From NCBI RefSeq assembly GCF_000153725.1, contig NZ_DS022276.1, positions 268,644-332,643 of the forward strand: a stretch of DNA of 64,000 nucleotides, given 5' to 3'. A program made the translations under genes and the position numbers. Source of the DNA: Salipiger bermudensis HTCC2601 (GTDB lineage: Bacteria > Pseudomonadota > Alphaproteobacteria > Rhodobacterales > Rhodobacteraceae). Below the pieces are notes generated by a model. It made no database searches and was not told where the DNA came from. It was given only the letters and a program-made list of their open reading frames with translations. Below, piece after piece: positions 18,141 through 27,497 of the stretch (position 1 is the stretch's first letter; each line of letters starts with the position of its first letter).

Positions 18141-19232
18141 TCAGTGGCTGTGGATCAGCGTCGGAAACAGCTTCGGGCCAAGGCTATCATGAGCAAATGT
18201 GGTGCCTTCGGTCAGCACCGACACCGCATCATGCGAGTGCAGGCTTTCCTGATGGCTGGCCAGCACGCGGTAGTCCCCAATGCGCGGATCCGCCTGAAGC
18301 TGCGCGGCGAAGAGCCGCGCGGCATCCTCGACGAAGATCGGGTTGGCAGCGTTGAGCTCGGCGAAGGCCTGCTCGTCCTCGCGCTTGACCATGACCTGGG
18401 TCTCGGTCGGCACGGCGGCGCGGCAGAGGTCGATCAGATCCTCGAACCACAGGCACTCGCCCTCCTTGAGCTCCACCGAGACCCGCGCCACGGAGCGCTG
18501 CGAATGCGGGGTCGCGAGCTGGTTGCGCTCGCGCCGGGCGTGCTCGGACAGCTCGAGCGAGCACGGGCAGGTCGAGCTGTAGACATAGTCGAGATGCACG
18601 ATCTTGCGGCGCACGCCCGCGGTTTCCACCAGTTCGAGCGCAATGTCGTAATACTGAAAGCCCCACAGGCCCGAGCGCAGCGATTCCACCTTCACGGGGA
18701 AGGAAAAAGCCAACTCAATGCGGGCGTCAAAGCTCTCGAGATCGCTCTTGTAGTCGTCCAGCGCGGCCTCGATCACCTCGAAGGAGAAGGTCTTGTCGGC
18801 GTGGACATAGAAGCTGCGCATGATGCGCGACATGTTGATGCCCTTCTTGTCGGCATCGAGACTCACCGTGCCGGTGACCGAGGTCTCCAGCGTCAGATCG
18901 CCATTGTCGCGTGTGTGGAACTTAATCGGCAGCCGGAAGTTGGAAATCCCGACATGCTGGATTGCGCGGTTCGCTCCCCGGATCAGCGACGCCGGGCCAT
19001 TCTGCAGGTCCGGAAGCGTTTCGCGGTAGGCGGCATCTGCCTCGAAGTCTTGCGGAAAGATACGCGACAGGTCCGGGTAACCGGACCCGTCCCGAAGCAG
19101 GGCAAGCGCCGGATCGACCGCGTCGATCTCGGTATCTTGTGCCTTGTCGGCAAAACGGCGTAGCAGGTCGAGCGCGGCGCGCACCTGCTCTTCGCTGGGC
19201 TTGCTGTCGATTTCCGGCGTGTGGACGTTCAT
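18141..19232 (-). CDS. folE2: GTP cyclohydrolase FolE2 (type IB)
   Basis: FolE2 converts GTP to dihydroneopterin triphosphate, the first step of folate synthesis, and replaces zinc-dependent FolE in many alphaproteobacteria. The 363-residue tunnelling-fold protein has the conserved Cys in SSTCPCSLELSEHARRERNQ (seen as STCPCS) and the family segments MSRIMRSFYVHADKTF and TPHSQRSVARVSVELKEG in pieces. The start is ATG 19232. The gene lies 116 bp downstream of metZ and is probably transcribed separately. Confidence 0.95.
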   Translation of the reverse strand: MNVHTPEIDSKPSEEQVRAALDLLRRFADKAQDTEIDAVDPALALLRDGSGYPDLSRIFPQDFEADAAYRETLPDLQNGPASLIRGANRAIQHVGISNFRLPIKFHTRDNGDLTLETSVTGTVSLDADKKGINMSRIMRSFYVHADKTFSFEVIEAALDDYKSDLESFDARIELAFSFPVKVESLRSGLWGFQYYDIALELVETAGVRRKIVHLDYVYSSTCPCSLELSEHARRERNQLATPHSQRSVARVSVELKEGECLWFEDLIDLCRAAVPTETQVMVKREDEQAFAELNAANPIFVEDAARLFAAQLQADPRIGDYRVLASHQESLHSHDAVSVLTEGTTFAHDSLGPKLFPTLIHSH

Positions 19233-19308
19233 TCTGGTATTCCTCGGGCGTCTCTCCTACCGCCCCAGAGATAGGTCGCGCATGAAACGTTTTCCAACTT
19301 TTTCCTGC

Positions 19309-19331
19309 TTCCGGGCGAGTAACGCCCGGAA
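19309..19331 (-). terminator. Hairpin after metZ
   Basis: The perfect 9-bp stem TTCCGGGCG / CGCCCGGAA lies just past the metZ stop. The following sequence has AAAAA rather than a T-run on the transcript strand, so it may be a stabilising 3' hairpin rather than a true intrinsic terminator. A smaller ATCACA-CGTA-TGTGAT hairpin sits between it and the stop. Confidence 0.4.
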
Positions 19332-19348
19332 ATCACACGTATGTGATG

Positions 19349-20527
19349 CTATCCAGCATCAAGCGCCTGCAGCACGTCGGCGACCAGATCATCGGTATCC
19401 TCGATGCCGACCGACAGGCGGATAAGCCCGTCCGAAATGCCCAGATCCGCGCGCTGCTCGGGCGACAGGCGCTGGTGCGTGGTGGTCGCCGGATGCGTCG
19501 CGATGGACTTGGCATCGCCAAGGTTGTTCGAAATCAGGATGATCTGAAGAGCGTTGCAGAAGCGGAACGCCGCCTCCTTCCCGCCGTCGATCTCGAAGGC
19601 CACCATCGTGCCGCCCGCGCCGAGTTGACGCTGCGCCAGCGCGTGCTGCGTGTGGCTCTCGAGTCCCGGATAGCTGACCTTGGTGATCCTGGCATGTTTG
19701 CTCACCGCCTCGGCGATCGCCTTGGCCGACGCGGTCTGCGCCCGCACCCGCAGGTCGATGGTCTCAAGGCCCTTGAGCATGATCCACGCGGTGAACGGGC
19801 TCATCGAGCCGCCGGTGTGCTTCATGTAGGGCTCGACCGTGCCGCGAATGAACTCGCGGCTGCCGAGGACAACGCCTCCGAGCGCCCGCCCCTGGCCGTC
19901 GATGTGCTTCGTCGCGGAATAGACGACCACATCAGCACCTTGCGCGATGGCGTTGGAGTAGACCGGCGTGGAGAAGACATTGTCGACGATGACGATCGCG
20001 CCGGCCTCGTGGGCCAGCTTGGCCACGCCCTCGATATCGACGATCTCGAGCGTCGGGTTGGACATGCTCTCGAAGAACACCGCCGTGGCGCCGGGCTTCA
20101 GCGCCTCTTCCCAGGCTGCAAGGTCCGCCCCGTCAACGAACTCCACCTCGACGCCGTAGCGCGGCAGGATGCTCTCGAGGATGTAGAGGCAGGAGCCGAA
20201 CAACGCCTTCGCGGCCACCACACGGTCGCCGGCCTTGAGGCAGGACGTCAGCGCGCCGTTGACGGCGGCCATGCCGGAGGCGGTGGCAAAGGCATCCTCG
20301 GCGCCCTCGAGAAGCGCGATGCGCTCCTCGAACATGGCCACGGTCGGGTTGCCGTAGCGGGCATAGATGAACTCGTCCGGGCCGGACTTCAGAAAGCGCG
20401 CCTCGGCCTGCTCGGCACTGTCATAGGCGAAGCCCTGGGTGAGAAAAATCGCTTCGCTGAGCTCGCCCCACTGGCTGCGCTTGGTGCCGCCGTGAACCGC
20501 GTTCGTGCGAGATCCCTTGCTGGTCAT
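19349..20527 (-). CDS. metZ: O-succinylhomoserine sulfhydrylase
   Basis: MetZ makes homocysteine from O-succinylhomoserine and sulfide, giving direct sulfhydrylation in methionine synthesis. It is a 392-residue Cys/Met-metabolism PLP enzyme of fold type I. The PLP lysine is in YSATKHIDGQG, with YARYGNPT near the N-terminus and the C-terminal LIRLSVGIED. I chose ATG 20527 (MTSKGSRTN), with a GAAAGGA ribosome site; the longer reading frame would translate through the riboswitch and terminator. Expression is expected to fall when S-adenosylmethionine is high, through the SAM-II riboswitch upstream. Confidence 0.95.
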   Translation of the reverse strand: MTSKGSRTNAVHGGTKRSQWGELSEAIFLTQGFAYDSAEQAEARFLKSGPDEFIYARYGNPTVAMFEERIALLEGAEDAFATASGMAAVNGALTSCLKAGDRVVAAKALFGSCLYILESILPRYGVEVEFVDGADLAAWEEALKPGATAVFFESMSNPTLEIVDIEGVAKLAHEAGAIVIVDNVFSTPVYSNAIAQGADVVVYSATKHIDGQGRALGGVVLGSREFIRGTVEPYMKHTGGSMSPFTAWIMLKGLETIDLRVRAQTASAKAIAEAVSKHARITKVSYPGLESHTQHALAQRQLGAGGTMVAFEIDGGKEAAFRFCNALQIILISNNLGDAKSIATHPATTTHQRLSPEQRADLGISDGLIRLSVGIEDTDDLVADVLQALDAG

Positions 20528-20561
20528 GTCGTATCCTTTCGCGGCACCCCTCGCCGCAATT

Positions 20562-20600
20562 GAAAAAAGCCCCGTCGCGGTCAAGCGAAAGGGGCTTTCG
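20562..20600 (-). terminator. Attenuator terminator in the metZ leader
   Basis: On the minus strand, GAAAGCCCC pairs with GGGGCTTTTTTC across an 18-base loop, placed between the SAM-II aptamer and the metZ start. The stem runs directly into the T-tract, so it is a textbook intrinsic terminator. It is the likely expression platform of the riboswitch. Confidence 0.8.
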
Positions 20601-20605
20601 TCTGA

Positions 20606-20660
20606 CCTCTTTAGCGGCATGTTTAACGTGGCCCGCAATCCGGTAACAAAGCGCCACGGG
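20606..20660 (-). promoter_or_regulatory. SAM-II riboswitch upstream of metZ
   Basis: The minus-strand leader contains a P1 stem, CGTGGC / GCCACG, enclosing TTACCGGATTGCGGG, followed by TTAAACATGCC and then GCTAAAGAGG. These blocks match, in order, the SAM-II (metA-type) pseudoknot aptamer, including the ACCG-ATTGC loop and the conserved GCTAAA downstream strand. SAM-II is typical of alphaproteobacterial metA/metX/metZ leaders and represses on binding S-adenosylmethionine. Confidence 0.92.
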
Positions 20661-20846
20661 CCGCGCATTACGCCTCTCGCGCCGTTGCGTCAAGCTTTCC
20701 GGTTGTGACAGGCCGCGCCCGCCCGCCGGTCTTTACATCGAATGCGCTCGATTTGTGCAGCGATCCGCGCAGGCTGGCGCCGAGGGCGGTTGTCATTTCC
20801 GCCCGCCCTGCCCCATCATGTCGTGGGCAGAGGCAGCGGGACGACT

Positions 20847-22718
20847 ATGGACGGATTTCTCTTTCAGGCTTCGATCTACCTTCTGGCGGCGGTGATCGCG
20901 GTGCCGATCGCGGCACGGCTGGGGCTCGGCTCGGTGCTGGGATACCTCCTGGCCGGCATCGTCATCGGGCCGGTGCTGGACCTCGTCGCCGCCACCGAGG
21001 ATCTGCGCCATTTCGCAGAGTTCGGCGTGGTGATGATGCTCTTCATCATCGGGCTCGAGCTGGAACCGCGCGCGCTCTGGGACATGCGCCACCGGCTGGT
21101 GGGGCTGGGAGGCTCGCAGATCGCCATCACCATGCTGGCTGTGATGGGCTGCGCCATGGCGCTCGGGGTGAGCTGGGCGCCAGCTCTGGCCTGCGGCATG
21201 GTCTTTGCCCTCTCCTCAACCGCCATCGTGCTGCAGACGCTGAACGAGAAGGGGCTGATGCAGTCGACCGGCGGGCGCTCGGCCTTCTCGGTGCTGCTGA
21301 CGCAGGACATCGCCGTGATTCCGATGCTGGTGATGCTGCCACTGCTGGCGCTGCCGGGCGTGGCGCATCTCTCTCCCGATGGGTCCATCGAGCTCGGGCA
21401 TGGCAGCGAGGACGGGCACCACGGGTTGTCTCTGGTCGAGGGCCTGCCAGGCTGGGGCGTGGCGCTGGTGACGCTGGCCGCCATCGCGCTGATCATCGTG
21501 GCCGGCATCTACGGCGCGCGCCCGCTGTTCCGGCATATCCATTCCTCGCGCCTGCCCGAAATGTTCACCGCCGTGGCGCTGCTGATCGTGGTCGGCATCG
21601 CCTTCCTGATGGAGCTCGTGGGCCTGTCGCCGGCGCTCGGCACCTTCCTCGCCGGGGTGGTGCTGGCGAACTCTGAATTCCGCCACCAGCTCGAGTCGGA
21701 TATCGAGCCCTTCAAGGGGCTGCTGCTGGGGCTGTTCTTCATCACCGTGGGCGCGGGCATCGACATCCTCGCCTTCCTGCGCGAGCCCTTCGTGATCCTG
21801 GGTCTGGCGCTCGGACTGATGCTGCTGAAGGGCGCGATCCTGATGCTGCTGGCACGGGTCTTCAAGCTGCACACACGGGCGCGCTGGCTCTTTACCCTGT
21901 CGCTGGCGCAGGCCGGGGAGTTCGGCTTCGTCCTGATCTCCTTCGCACTGCAGCTCAACATCTTCAACACCGGACTGGGGCAGCGGCTGCTGCTCGTGGT
22001 GGCGCTGTCGATGCTGATCACCCCCCTGCTCTTCATCCTCTACGACTGGCTCTCGACCCGGCTCGAGGAGGCCCGCGAGGCGCAGCAGGAGGACAGCATC
22101 GAGGCGGATGGGCCGATCATCATCGCTGGCATCGGGCGCTTCGGCCAGATCGTGAACCGGCTGGTGGGCAGCTCGGGCTACCGCACGGTGGTGATCGATC
22201 ACGACATGAAGACCATCGAGCTCATGCGCCGTTTCGGCCATCGCGGCTTCTTCGGCGATCCGACCCGGCCCGAGCTGCTGCATGCCGCGGGCATCAAGGA
22301 CGCCAAGGTGCTTGTGGCCGGGCTCGACGATCCCAAGGCGACCACCAAGCTGGTGCGCTTCGCCCGCCGCATCCGAGAGGATGTCTTCATCATCGCCCGC
22401 GCCCATGACCGGACGCATGTCTACGAGCTCTACCAGGCCGGCGCCGACAAGATCGTGCGCGAGATGTTCGACAGCTCGCTGCGGGCCGGGCGCTACGTGC
22501 TCGAGGAGATCGGCATGAGCGAGTACGAAGCGGCGATCGCGCAGGAGACCTTCTACCACCACGACCGGCAAACGGTGCAGGAGTTGGCCCAGCTCTGGGA
22601 TCCCGACGTGCCCTCGGCCGAGAACGAGGCTTATATCAAGCGCGCCCGCGAGCTCGAGAAGGAGCTCGAGACGGCGCTTTACACGGCATTGATGGAGGGG
22701 CGCGAGGACGCGGCGTGA
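20847..22718 (+). CDS. KefB/KefC-type cation:proton antiporter (CPA2 family) with TrkA-N domain
   Basis: This is a 623-residue membrane protein. About twelve hydrophobic helices (residues 5-390) form the Na+/H+-exchanger-like domain, with conserved LGYLLAGIVIGP and LGTFLAGVVLANSEFRHQLE (seen in parts). A cytosolic NAD-binding TrkA-N/RCK domain begins about residue 422 with IIIAGIGRFGQIVNRL. E. coli KefC homologues are glutathione-gated K+ efflux systems protecting against electrophiles. The precise ion and ligand are unknown here. The start is ATG 20847, which removes a 35-codon extension lacking similarity. Confidence 0.9.
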   Translation: MDGFLFQASIYLLAAVIAVPIAARLGLGSVLGYLLAGIVIGPVLDLVAATEDLRHFAEFGVVMMLFIIGLELEPRALWDMRHRLVGLGGSQIAITMLAVMGCAMALGVSWAPALACGMVFALSSTAIVLQTLNEKGLMQSTGGRSAFSVLLTQDIAVIPMLVMLPLLALPGVAHLSPDGSIELGHGSEDGHHGLSLVEGLPGWGVALVTLAAIALIIVAGIYGARPLFRHIHSSRLPEMFTAVALLIVVGIAFLMELVGLSPALGTFLAGVVLANSEFRHQLESDIEPFKGLLLGLFFITVGAGIDILAFLREPFVILGLALGLMLLKGAILMLLARVFKLHTRARWLFTLSLAQAGEFGFVLISFALQLNIFNTGLGQRLLLVVALSMLITPLLFILYDWLSTRLEEAREAQQEDSIEADGPIIIAGIGRFGQIVNRLVGSSGYRTVVIDHDMKTIELMRRFGHRGFFGDPTRPELLHAAGIKDAKVLVAGLDDPKATTKLVRFARRIREDVFIIARAHDRTHVYELYQAGADKIVREMFDSSLRAGRYVLEEIGMSEYEAAIAQETFYHHDRQTVQELAQLWDPDVPSAENEAYIKRARELEKELETALYTALMEGREDAA

Positions 22719-22856
22719 GAGATCGGGCGTGTCGCAACCTCAGTCCCTCCTGTGCGTTTCGAGTGGACGCCGCCGCTCTATTACCGGCTTGCGGGATGGC
22801 GCGGCGGCCTGCGGCGCTGTTCCGCGTGGCAAGAGGTGCGCGCCGTCCCCAGACAA

Positions 22857-22887
22857 CGAAAAAAGCGGACCCGAAGGCCCGCTTTTC
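22857..22887. terminator. Bidirectional terminator between the antiporter and carD
   Basis: AAAAGCGG-CC pairs with GG-CCGCTTTT around CGAA. T-runs result on both strands, so it can stop the antiporter transcript from the left and the carD transcript from the right. Confidence 0.75.
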
Positions 22888-22911
22888 CCGAATGTTTGTG
22901 TCAGATGAGGA

Positions 22912-23421
22912 TCAGGCTGCGCGCAGCCCCAGGACCTCGTCGACCTGGCGCGCGGCGGCGACCTCGTCCCCACCTGAGACGGCAGCCACTTCGCGGGTCA
23001 GACGCTCGAGCGCGGCCTCGTACAGCTGACGCTCGGAGTAGCTCTGCTCGCGCTGGTCGTCGGCGCGGTGCAGGTCGCGCACCACTTCGGCAATAGCGAT
23101 CAGGTCGCCCGAGTTGATCTTCTGCTCATATTCCTGAGCGCGGCGCGACCACATCGCGCGCTTGACCTTGGCCTTGCCCTTCAGCGTCTTCATCGCCTGG
23201 CTCACCACGTCGGGCGAGGAGAGCGAGCGCATGCCGATCTCGGTTGCCTTGTGGGTCGGCACCCGTAGGGTCATCTTGTCCTTTTCGAAAGAAATCACAA
23301 ACAGTTCCAGCGTCATGCCGGCGACTTCCTGCTCCTCGATCGACATGATCTGACCCACGCCATGGGCGGGATAGACCACGTAATCGTTCGGCCGGAATTC
23401 GTTCTTCTTGCTCTTGGTCAT
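22912..23421 (-). CDS. carD: CarD/CdnL family transcription factor
   Basis: This 169-residue protein binds the RNA polymerase beta subunit and stabilises open promoter complexes, as known for CarD in Rhodobacter and mycobacteria. The N-terminal Tudor-like RNA-polymerase-interacting domain carries YVVYPAHGVGQIMSIEEQE. The C-terminal helical DNA-binding domain contains the conserved Trp in KRAMWSRRAQEYEQKI. It stands as a single gene closed by the terminator at 22857-22887. Confidence 0.95.
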   Translation of the reverse strand: MTKSKKNEFRPNDYVVYPAHGVGQIMSIEEQEVAGMTLELFVISFEKDKMTLRVPTHKATEIGMRSLSSPDVVSQAMKTLKGKAKVKRAMWSRRAQEYEQKINSGDLIAIAEVVRDLHRADDQREQSYSERQLYEAALERLTREVAAVSGGDEVAAARQVDEVLGLRAA

Positions 23422-23727
23422 ACAACAGGGTCCTTAGCAGCCAAGCCACGGCTCATCACGACAAGAATGACGCGGCGACAAAAAGACGGACGGATATGCA
23501 AAGCATCCCGTTCGCCTGAAAACGTCACGTCTTCGATTATTCCCCCGGCCGGTTCCCGACCTGATCATGTCAGCGTGGCTTCGTCATGTGTGCCACCTAG
23601 AATAGCACAAAAGCCCGCTCTTTCCCAGATTCTTGGCGGAAACAGAGATTTCACGCGAAATCAGGGATTTGCGCGGATTCAGTTACGCGTTTGCAACCGC
23701 TTTGGCTGCACAACGGCGAATCGCCGC
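23422..23727. other. Non-coding gap between carD and fdxA
   Basis: This is 306 bp with no defensible gene, less GC-rich than its surroundings. It lies between the carD start and the fdxA stop. It should hold the carD promoter and possibly the fdxA terminator, but I can identify neither with confidence. Confidence 0.4.
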
Positions 23728-24066
23728 TCAGCCGCCCTCGCCCGGCGCCTCGGAGAAGTACTTCTCCATCTTGCCTGGCTCGCCATCGCGCTCCTCGGCC
23801 TCGGGCATCGGATCCTTCTTGGAAATGATGACCGGCCACATCTCGGAGTACTTGCGGTTGAACTCGACCCACTTCTCCATGTCCGGCTCGGTGTCGGGCC
23901 GGATGGCGTCGGCGGGGCATTCCGGTTCGCAAACGCCGCAATCGATGCATTCATCGGGATGAATCACCAGCGTGTTCTCGCCCTCGTAGAAGCAATCCAC
24001 CGGACAGACTTCGACGCAGTCGGTGTATTTGCAGGCGATGCAGTTTTCAGTGACCACGTAAGTCAT
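23728..24066 (-). CDS. fdxA: Seven-iron ferredoxin FdxA
   Basis: This 112-residue bacterial ferredoxin carries a 3Fe-4S and a 4Fe-4S cluster for cytosolic electron transfer. The N-terminal [18 protein letters not shown] and the second [12 protein letters not shown] give the cysteine set of the FdxA type. The C-terminal extension ([17 protein letters not shown]) is typical of alphaproteobacterial FdxA. It follows the S4-protein/helicase pair in the same direction, with 57 bp between the fdxA start and the S4 stop, so read-through is possible. Confidence 0.96.
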   Translation of the reverse strand: MTYVVTENCIACKYTDCVEVCPVDCFYEGENTLVIHPDECIDCGVCEPECPADAIRPDTEPDMEKWVEFNRKYSEMWPVIISKKDPMPEAEERDGEPGKMEKYFSEAPGEGG

Positions 24067-24123
24067 GGCAAAATCATCCGTCAGAGTGTCACGATTTTCG
24101 TCTAGCTAGACCACGATGCGGGA

Positions 24124-24498
24124 TCATTCAAGCATATCCCGATGCCGGTCGAGCTGGCGGCGATCCCGTTTGGTTGGACGACCCCCGCCCTCGAAGCGAG
24201 GGGTCTGTGGCGCCGGCGCGCGCGGCGCCGGCGGATCCAAGTCTTCGTAAAGCGCCTGAGCCTCCGGTGCCGGTCCGCGCCGCGTGCCGAGGGCGACCAC
24301 CTTGATCACCCGCACGTCGCGGCCCTGCGAAAAGGTCAGTACGTCGCCAAGCCCCACCGAGAAGGCAGGCTTGGCGATGGGCTGTCCGTTGACGCGCAGC
24401 CCGCCCGACACGACCTTCGCGGCAAGGCTCCGCGTCTTGAAGAAGCGGGCCTGCCACAGCCACTTGTCGATGCGCAGCTTGGTCGCCGGCTCAGACAC
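24124..24498 (-). CDS. S4-domain RNA-binding protein (HslR-like)
   Basis: This 124-residue protein has an N-terminal S4 RNA-binding domain (LRIDKWLWQARFFKTR, then RVNGQPIAKP) and a basic tail. HslR-type proteins bind stalled 50S subunits carrying peptidyl-tRNA. The start is a GTG at 24498 placed immediately after the helicase stop (TAAGTG), so translation should be coupled to the helicase gene. Confidence 0.88.
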   Translation of the reverse strand: MSEPATKLRIDKWLWQARFFKTRSLAAKVVSGGLRVNGQPIAKPAFSVGLGDVLTFSQGRDVRVIKVVALGTRRGPAPEAQALYEDLDPPAPRAPAPQTPRFEGGGRPTKRDRRQLDRHRDMLE

Positions 24499-27468
24499 TT
24501 ACGACTTGCCCTTGAACCCCATGAGCGCCGCGGCGAAGGGGTTGTCGGGGTCGATCTTCTGCTCCTTGCGGGGGCGCGACTCGTAGGTCTTGGCGCCCTT
24601 GTCGCCCTGGGGCTTGCCGCCCTTGCCCTTCTTGCCGCCGGGGCCGCCCTTGCCGCGCGGCGCACCGCCCTTGCCGCGGGCGCCCTTCTGGCCGTCACGG
24701 CCGCCGCCGTCACGCTCGCGGTTGCCACCGACCTCGCGACGCGGGCCGCGATTGTTGCGGTTGCCGGCCCAGGTGAAGGTGTAGAACACCTCGGTCTCGG
24801 GGCCTGCCAGTGCCTCGTCGGGCGCAGTGCCGGGGAGGATCTCTTCCTCGGGGGTCTCGGCGATGTGATCGTCGACTTCGACCGGCGCGGGATCTTCGTT
24901 GACCGGCGCGAAGCCCTCGTCATCGATGGCCTCGGAGCCCGTCACCACGTCGGCAGCCGGCGGGGTCGCTGCGGGATCGGCCATCGCCGCGGGTGTCGCC
25001 TCTTCCTCGCGGGCCGCGTCGAAGACCGGCTCGTTCTCGCCGGGCTCGCCCGACGGCTCAGAGGTCTCGGCGACCACCTCGTCGGCGCGGCGCACCTTGT
25101 TGCGCTCACCCTTCTCGCCGCGATAGCCGAGGCCCTGCATCAGGTCGGCGAACTGCTCCAGCGTCATGCCGGTGATCGACAGCATGTCCGCGTTGGCCTC
25201 GAAACCGCCGCGGCTGTCCTGCCCGCGCAGCAGGTCGGCAAGCCGCTCGAGCATGTCGATCCGGATCGCGCGCTCACCGGCCGGGCGGTAGCCTGCCAGC
25301 GAATAGTGCTGCATCGGCACGTCGCGGATATTGGGCACGGTCACCAGACCCGGGGGCGGGGCCTCGGGGAAGGTGTCGAGATCGTTGAAGAGCGACCACA
25401 GCACCAGCCGCAGGCGCGTCGGCGCGGGCTTAAGCAGCAGCGGCATGAAGATGGTGTACTGGCCGAAGCGCATGCCGTGCTTGCGCAGGGCGCCACGGGC
25501 GTCCTGGTCGAGCTGCTTGACCTCGTCGGCCACCAGCTGGCGCGGCAGGATGCCCATCGCCTCGACCATGCGGAAGGCGAAGCCACGGGCGAGGCCGGTC
25601 AGGGTCTCGTCGCGCTGCATGTTGAGCAGCGGCTCGAACAGCGCCGCGATCTTGCGGTCGATGAAGTGCTGCAGACGGCGCTCGACCTTCTGGACCACGT
25701 CCGGTCCGGCGGTGTCGTCGACGAAGGCCACCACGCGCGGCTTGAGCGGGTCGTCGCCCTTGGCGAGCTTGCCCACCGCCTGGTCGCCCCACATGAGGCC
25801 GCCCTGCTCGGTGAAATCAATCTCGGTATCCGGCGCATTGTAGAACCGATCCGCCCGAAGGTGGAAATGCGGCGCGAGCGCCTGAAGCGACGCCTGCTTC
25901 AGCGTCTTGGCCTCTTGGCCCGTCGCCCCTTGGTCCTGACGGAACCGGAACCCTTCAAGACGACCGACGAATTCTCCTTCGACGGTCACCTCACCCTTGT
26001 CATTCACCTCGGCCAAAAGGGCCTCCTTCTGCTTCAACCGGCGAAGCAATACGCTTGTCCGCCGGTCAACAAATCTCTGAGTCAGACGCTCGTGCAGGGC
26101 GTCGGACAGTGCGTCTTCTACAGCGCGGGTCGCCTCGCGCCAATGGCTTTCGTCATCGACCCAGCCGCGGCGCTGCGCCACGTAGGTCCATGTGCGGATA
26201 AACGCCAATCGCTTCGACAATGTGTCGATATCGCCATCGGTGCGGTCGATCCGCTTGATCTGACGCGCGAGGAAGTCTCTCGGGATCTCGCCGCGCTCGT
26301 GCAGATGCTGGAAGATAACCTGCAACAGGCCAGCATGTTCCGCATGACTGATTCCCCGGAAATCCGGGATCCGGCAGACATCCCACAAAAGCTGCACCGA
26401 GCGCGGGTTCGTCGCGCGCGCCTGCACCTCAGCCTCCTGCCCCAGCGTCTTGAGCGCCATCAGGTCGTCGGCCTCGCGCGCCTTGGCGAGCCACTCGTCG
26501 TTGGGGCTGAGCTCGAGCGAATGCACCAGCCCCTGGATCGAGCCGAAATTGAGCTTCGGGTTGCGCCAGTTGAGCTTGCGCAGCGGGGTGAAGCTGTGGC
26601 TGGTGATCGCCTCGACCCAGTCGTCGGGGATCTGGCCGGCGTCCCCGGTGGTGCCGAATGTGCCGGGCTTCATGCCGCGCCCGGCCCGGCCGGCGATCTG
26701 CGCCAGCTCGTTGGGCTGCAGCGGCCGCATCCGGCGGCCGTCGAACTTGGTCAGGCTCGAGAAGGCGACGTGGTCGATATCGAGGTTGAGCCCCATGCCG
26801 ATGGCGTCGGTGGCGACGAGGTAGTCGACCTCGCCATTCTGGTAGAGATCGACCTGCGCGTTCCTCGTGCGCGGGCTCAGCGCCCCCATGACCACCGCGG
26901 CACCGCCCTTGGTGCGGCGGATCAGCTCGGCGATGGCATAGACATTATCGACCGAAAACCCGACAATCGCCGAGCGCGCCGGCATCCGGCTTATCTTTTT
27001 CGAACCAAGGTAGCCCAATTGGCTCATCCGCTCGCGGCGGATGAACTCGCAGCCCTTCACCAGCGCGTTGATCGGCCCGCGCATGGTGTCGGAGCCGAGA
27101 AACAGCGTCTCGTGCAGGCCCCGCATGCGCAGCAGCCGGTCGGTGAAGACATGGCCGCGCTCAGGATCGGCGCAGAGCTGGATCTCGTCGATGGCGACGA
27201 AGTCGCAGCCCATGCCTTCGGGCATCGCCTCGACGGTGCAGATCCAGTACTGCGCCCGCGGCGGCACGATGCGCTCCTCGCCGGTGACCAGCGCCACTGT
27301 GCCCGGGCCGCGCGCCGCCACGACCTTGTCGTAGACCTCGCGGGCCAGAAGCCGCAGTGGCAGGCCGATCATCCCGGTGCGGTGGCCGAGCATGCGTTCG
27401 ATTGCGTAATGGGTTTTGCCAGTGTTGGTCGGGCCGAGAACGGCCGCGATCCGTGCGCTCTGGGGCAT
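24499..27468 (-). CDS. SUV3-like superfamily 2 helicase with basic low-complexity tail
   Basis: This is a 989-residue DExH helicase related to mitochondrial SUV3, an RNA helicase of the degradosome. Walker A GPTNTGKT is at 12-19, DEIQ at 94-97, and the C-terminal helicase core ends with QIAGRAGRGMKPGTFG. The last 90 or so residues (about 900-989) are a Gly/Lys/Arg-rich low-complexity tail, likely an RNA-binding region. An acidic Ala/Glu/Pro stretch precedes it. The gene is coupled to the S4 RNA-binding gene at its 3' end, which supports an RNA or ribosome-related role. Confidence 0.92.
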   Translation of the reverse strand: MPQSARIAAVLGPTNTGKTHYAIERMLGHRTGMIGLPLRLLAREVYDKVVAARGPGTVALVTGEERIVPPRAQYWICTVEAMPEGMGCDFVAIDEIQLCADPERGHVFTDRLLRMRGLHETLFLGSDTMRGPINALVKGCEFIRRERMSQLGYLGSKKISRMPARSAIVGFSVDNVYAIAELIRRTKGGAAVVMGALSPRTRNAQVDLYQNGEVDYLVATDAIGMGLNLDIDHVAFSSLTKFDGRRMRPLQPNELAQIAGRAGRGMKPGTFGTTGDAGQIPDDWVEAITSHSFTPLRKLNWRNPKLNFGSIQGLVHSLELSPNDEWLAKAREADDLMALKTLGQEAEVQARATNPRSVQLLWDVCRIPDFRGISHAEHAGLLQVIFQHLHERGEIPRDFLARQIKRIDRTDGDIDTLSKRLAFIRTWTYVAQRRGWVDDESHWREATRAVEDALSDALHERLTQRFVDRRTSVLLRRLKQKEALLAEVNDKGEVTVEGEFVGRLEGFRFRQDQGATGQEAKTLKQASLQALAPHFHLRADRFYNAPDTEIDFTEQGGLMWGDQAVGKLAKGDDPLKPRVVAFVDDTAGPDVVQKVERRLQHFIDRKIAALFEPLLNMQRDETLTGLARGFAFRMVEAMGILPRQLVADEVKQLDQDARGALRKHGMRFGQYTIFMPLLLKPAPTRLRLVLWSLFNDLDTFPEAPPPGLVTVPNIRDVPMQHYSLAGYRPAGERAIRIDMLERLADLLRGQDSRGGFEANADMLSITGMTLEQFADLMQGLGYRGEKGERNKVRRADEVVAETSEPSGEPGENEPVFDAAREEEATPAAMADPAATPPAADVVTGSEAIDDEGFAPVNEDPAPVEVDDHIAETPEEEILPGTAPDEALAGPETEVFYTFTWAGNRNNRGPRREVGGNRERDGGGRDGQKGARGKGGAPRGKGGPGGKKGKGGKPQGDKGAKTYESRPRKEQKIDPDNPFAAALMGFKGKS

Positions 27469-27497
27469 GGTGACGCCCTGTTCCTTCCCTCAGAGGT

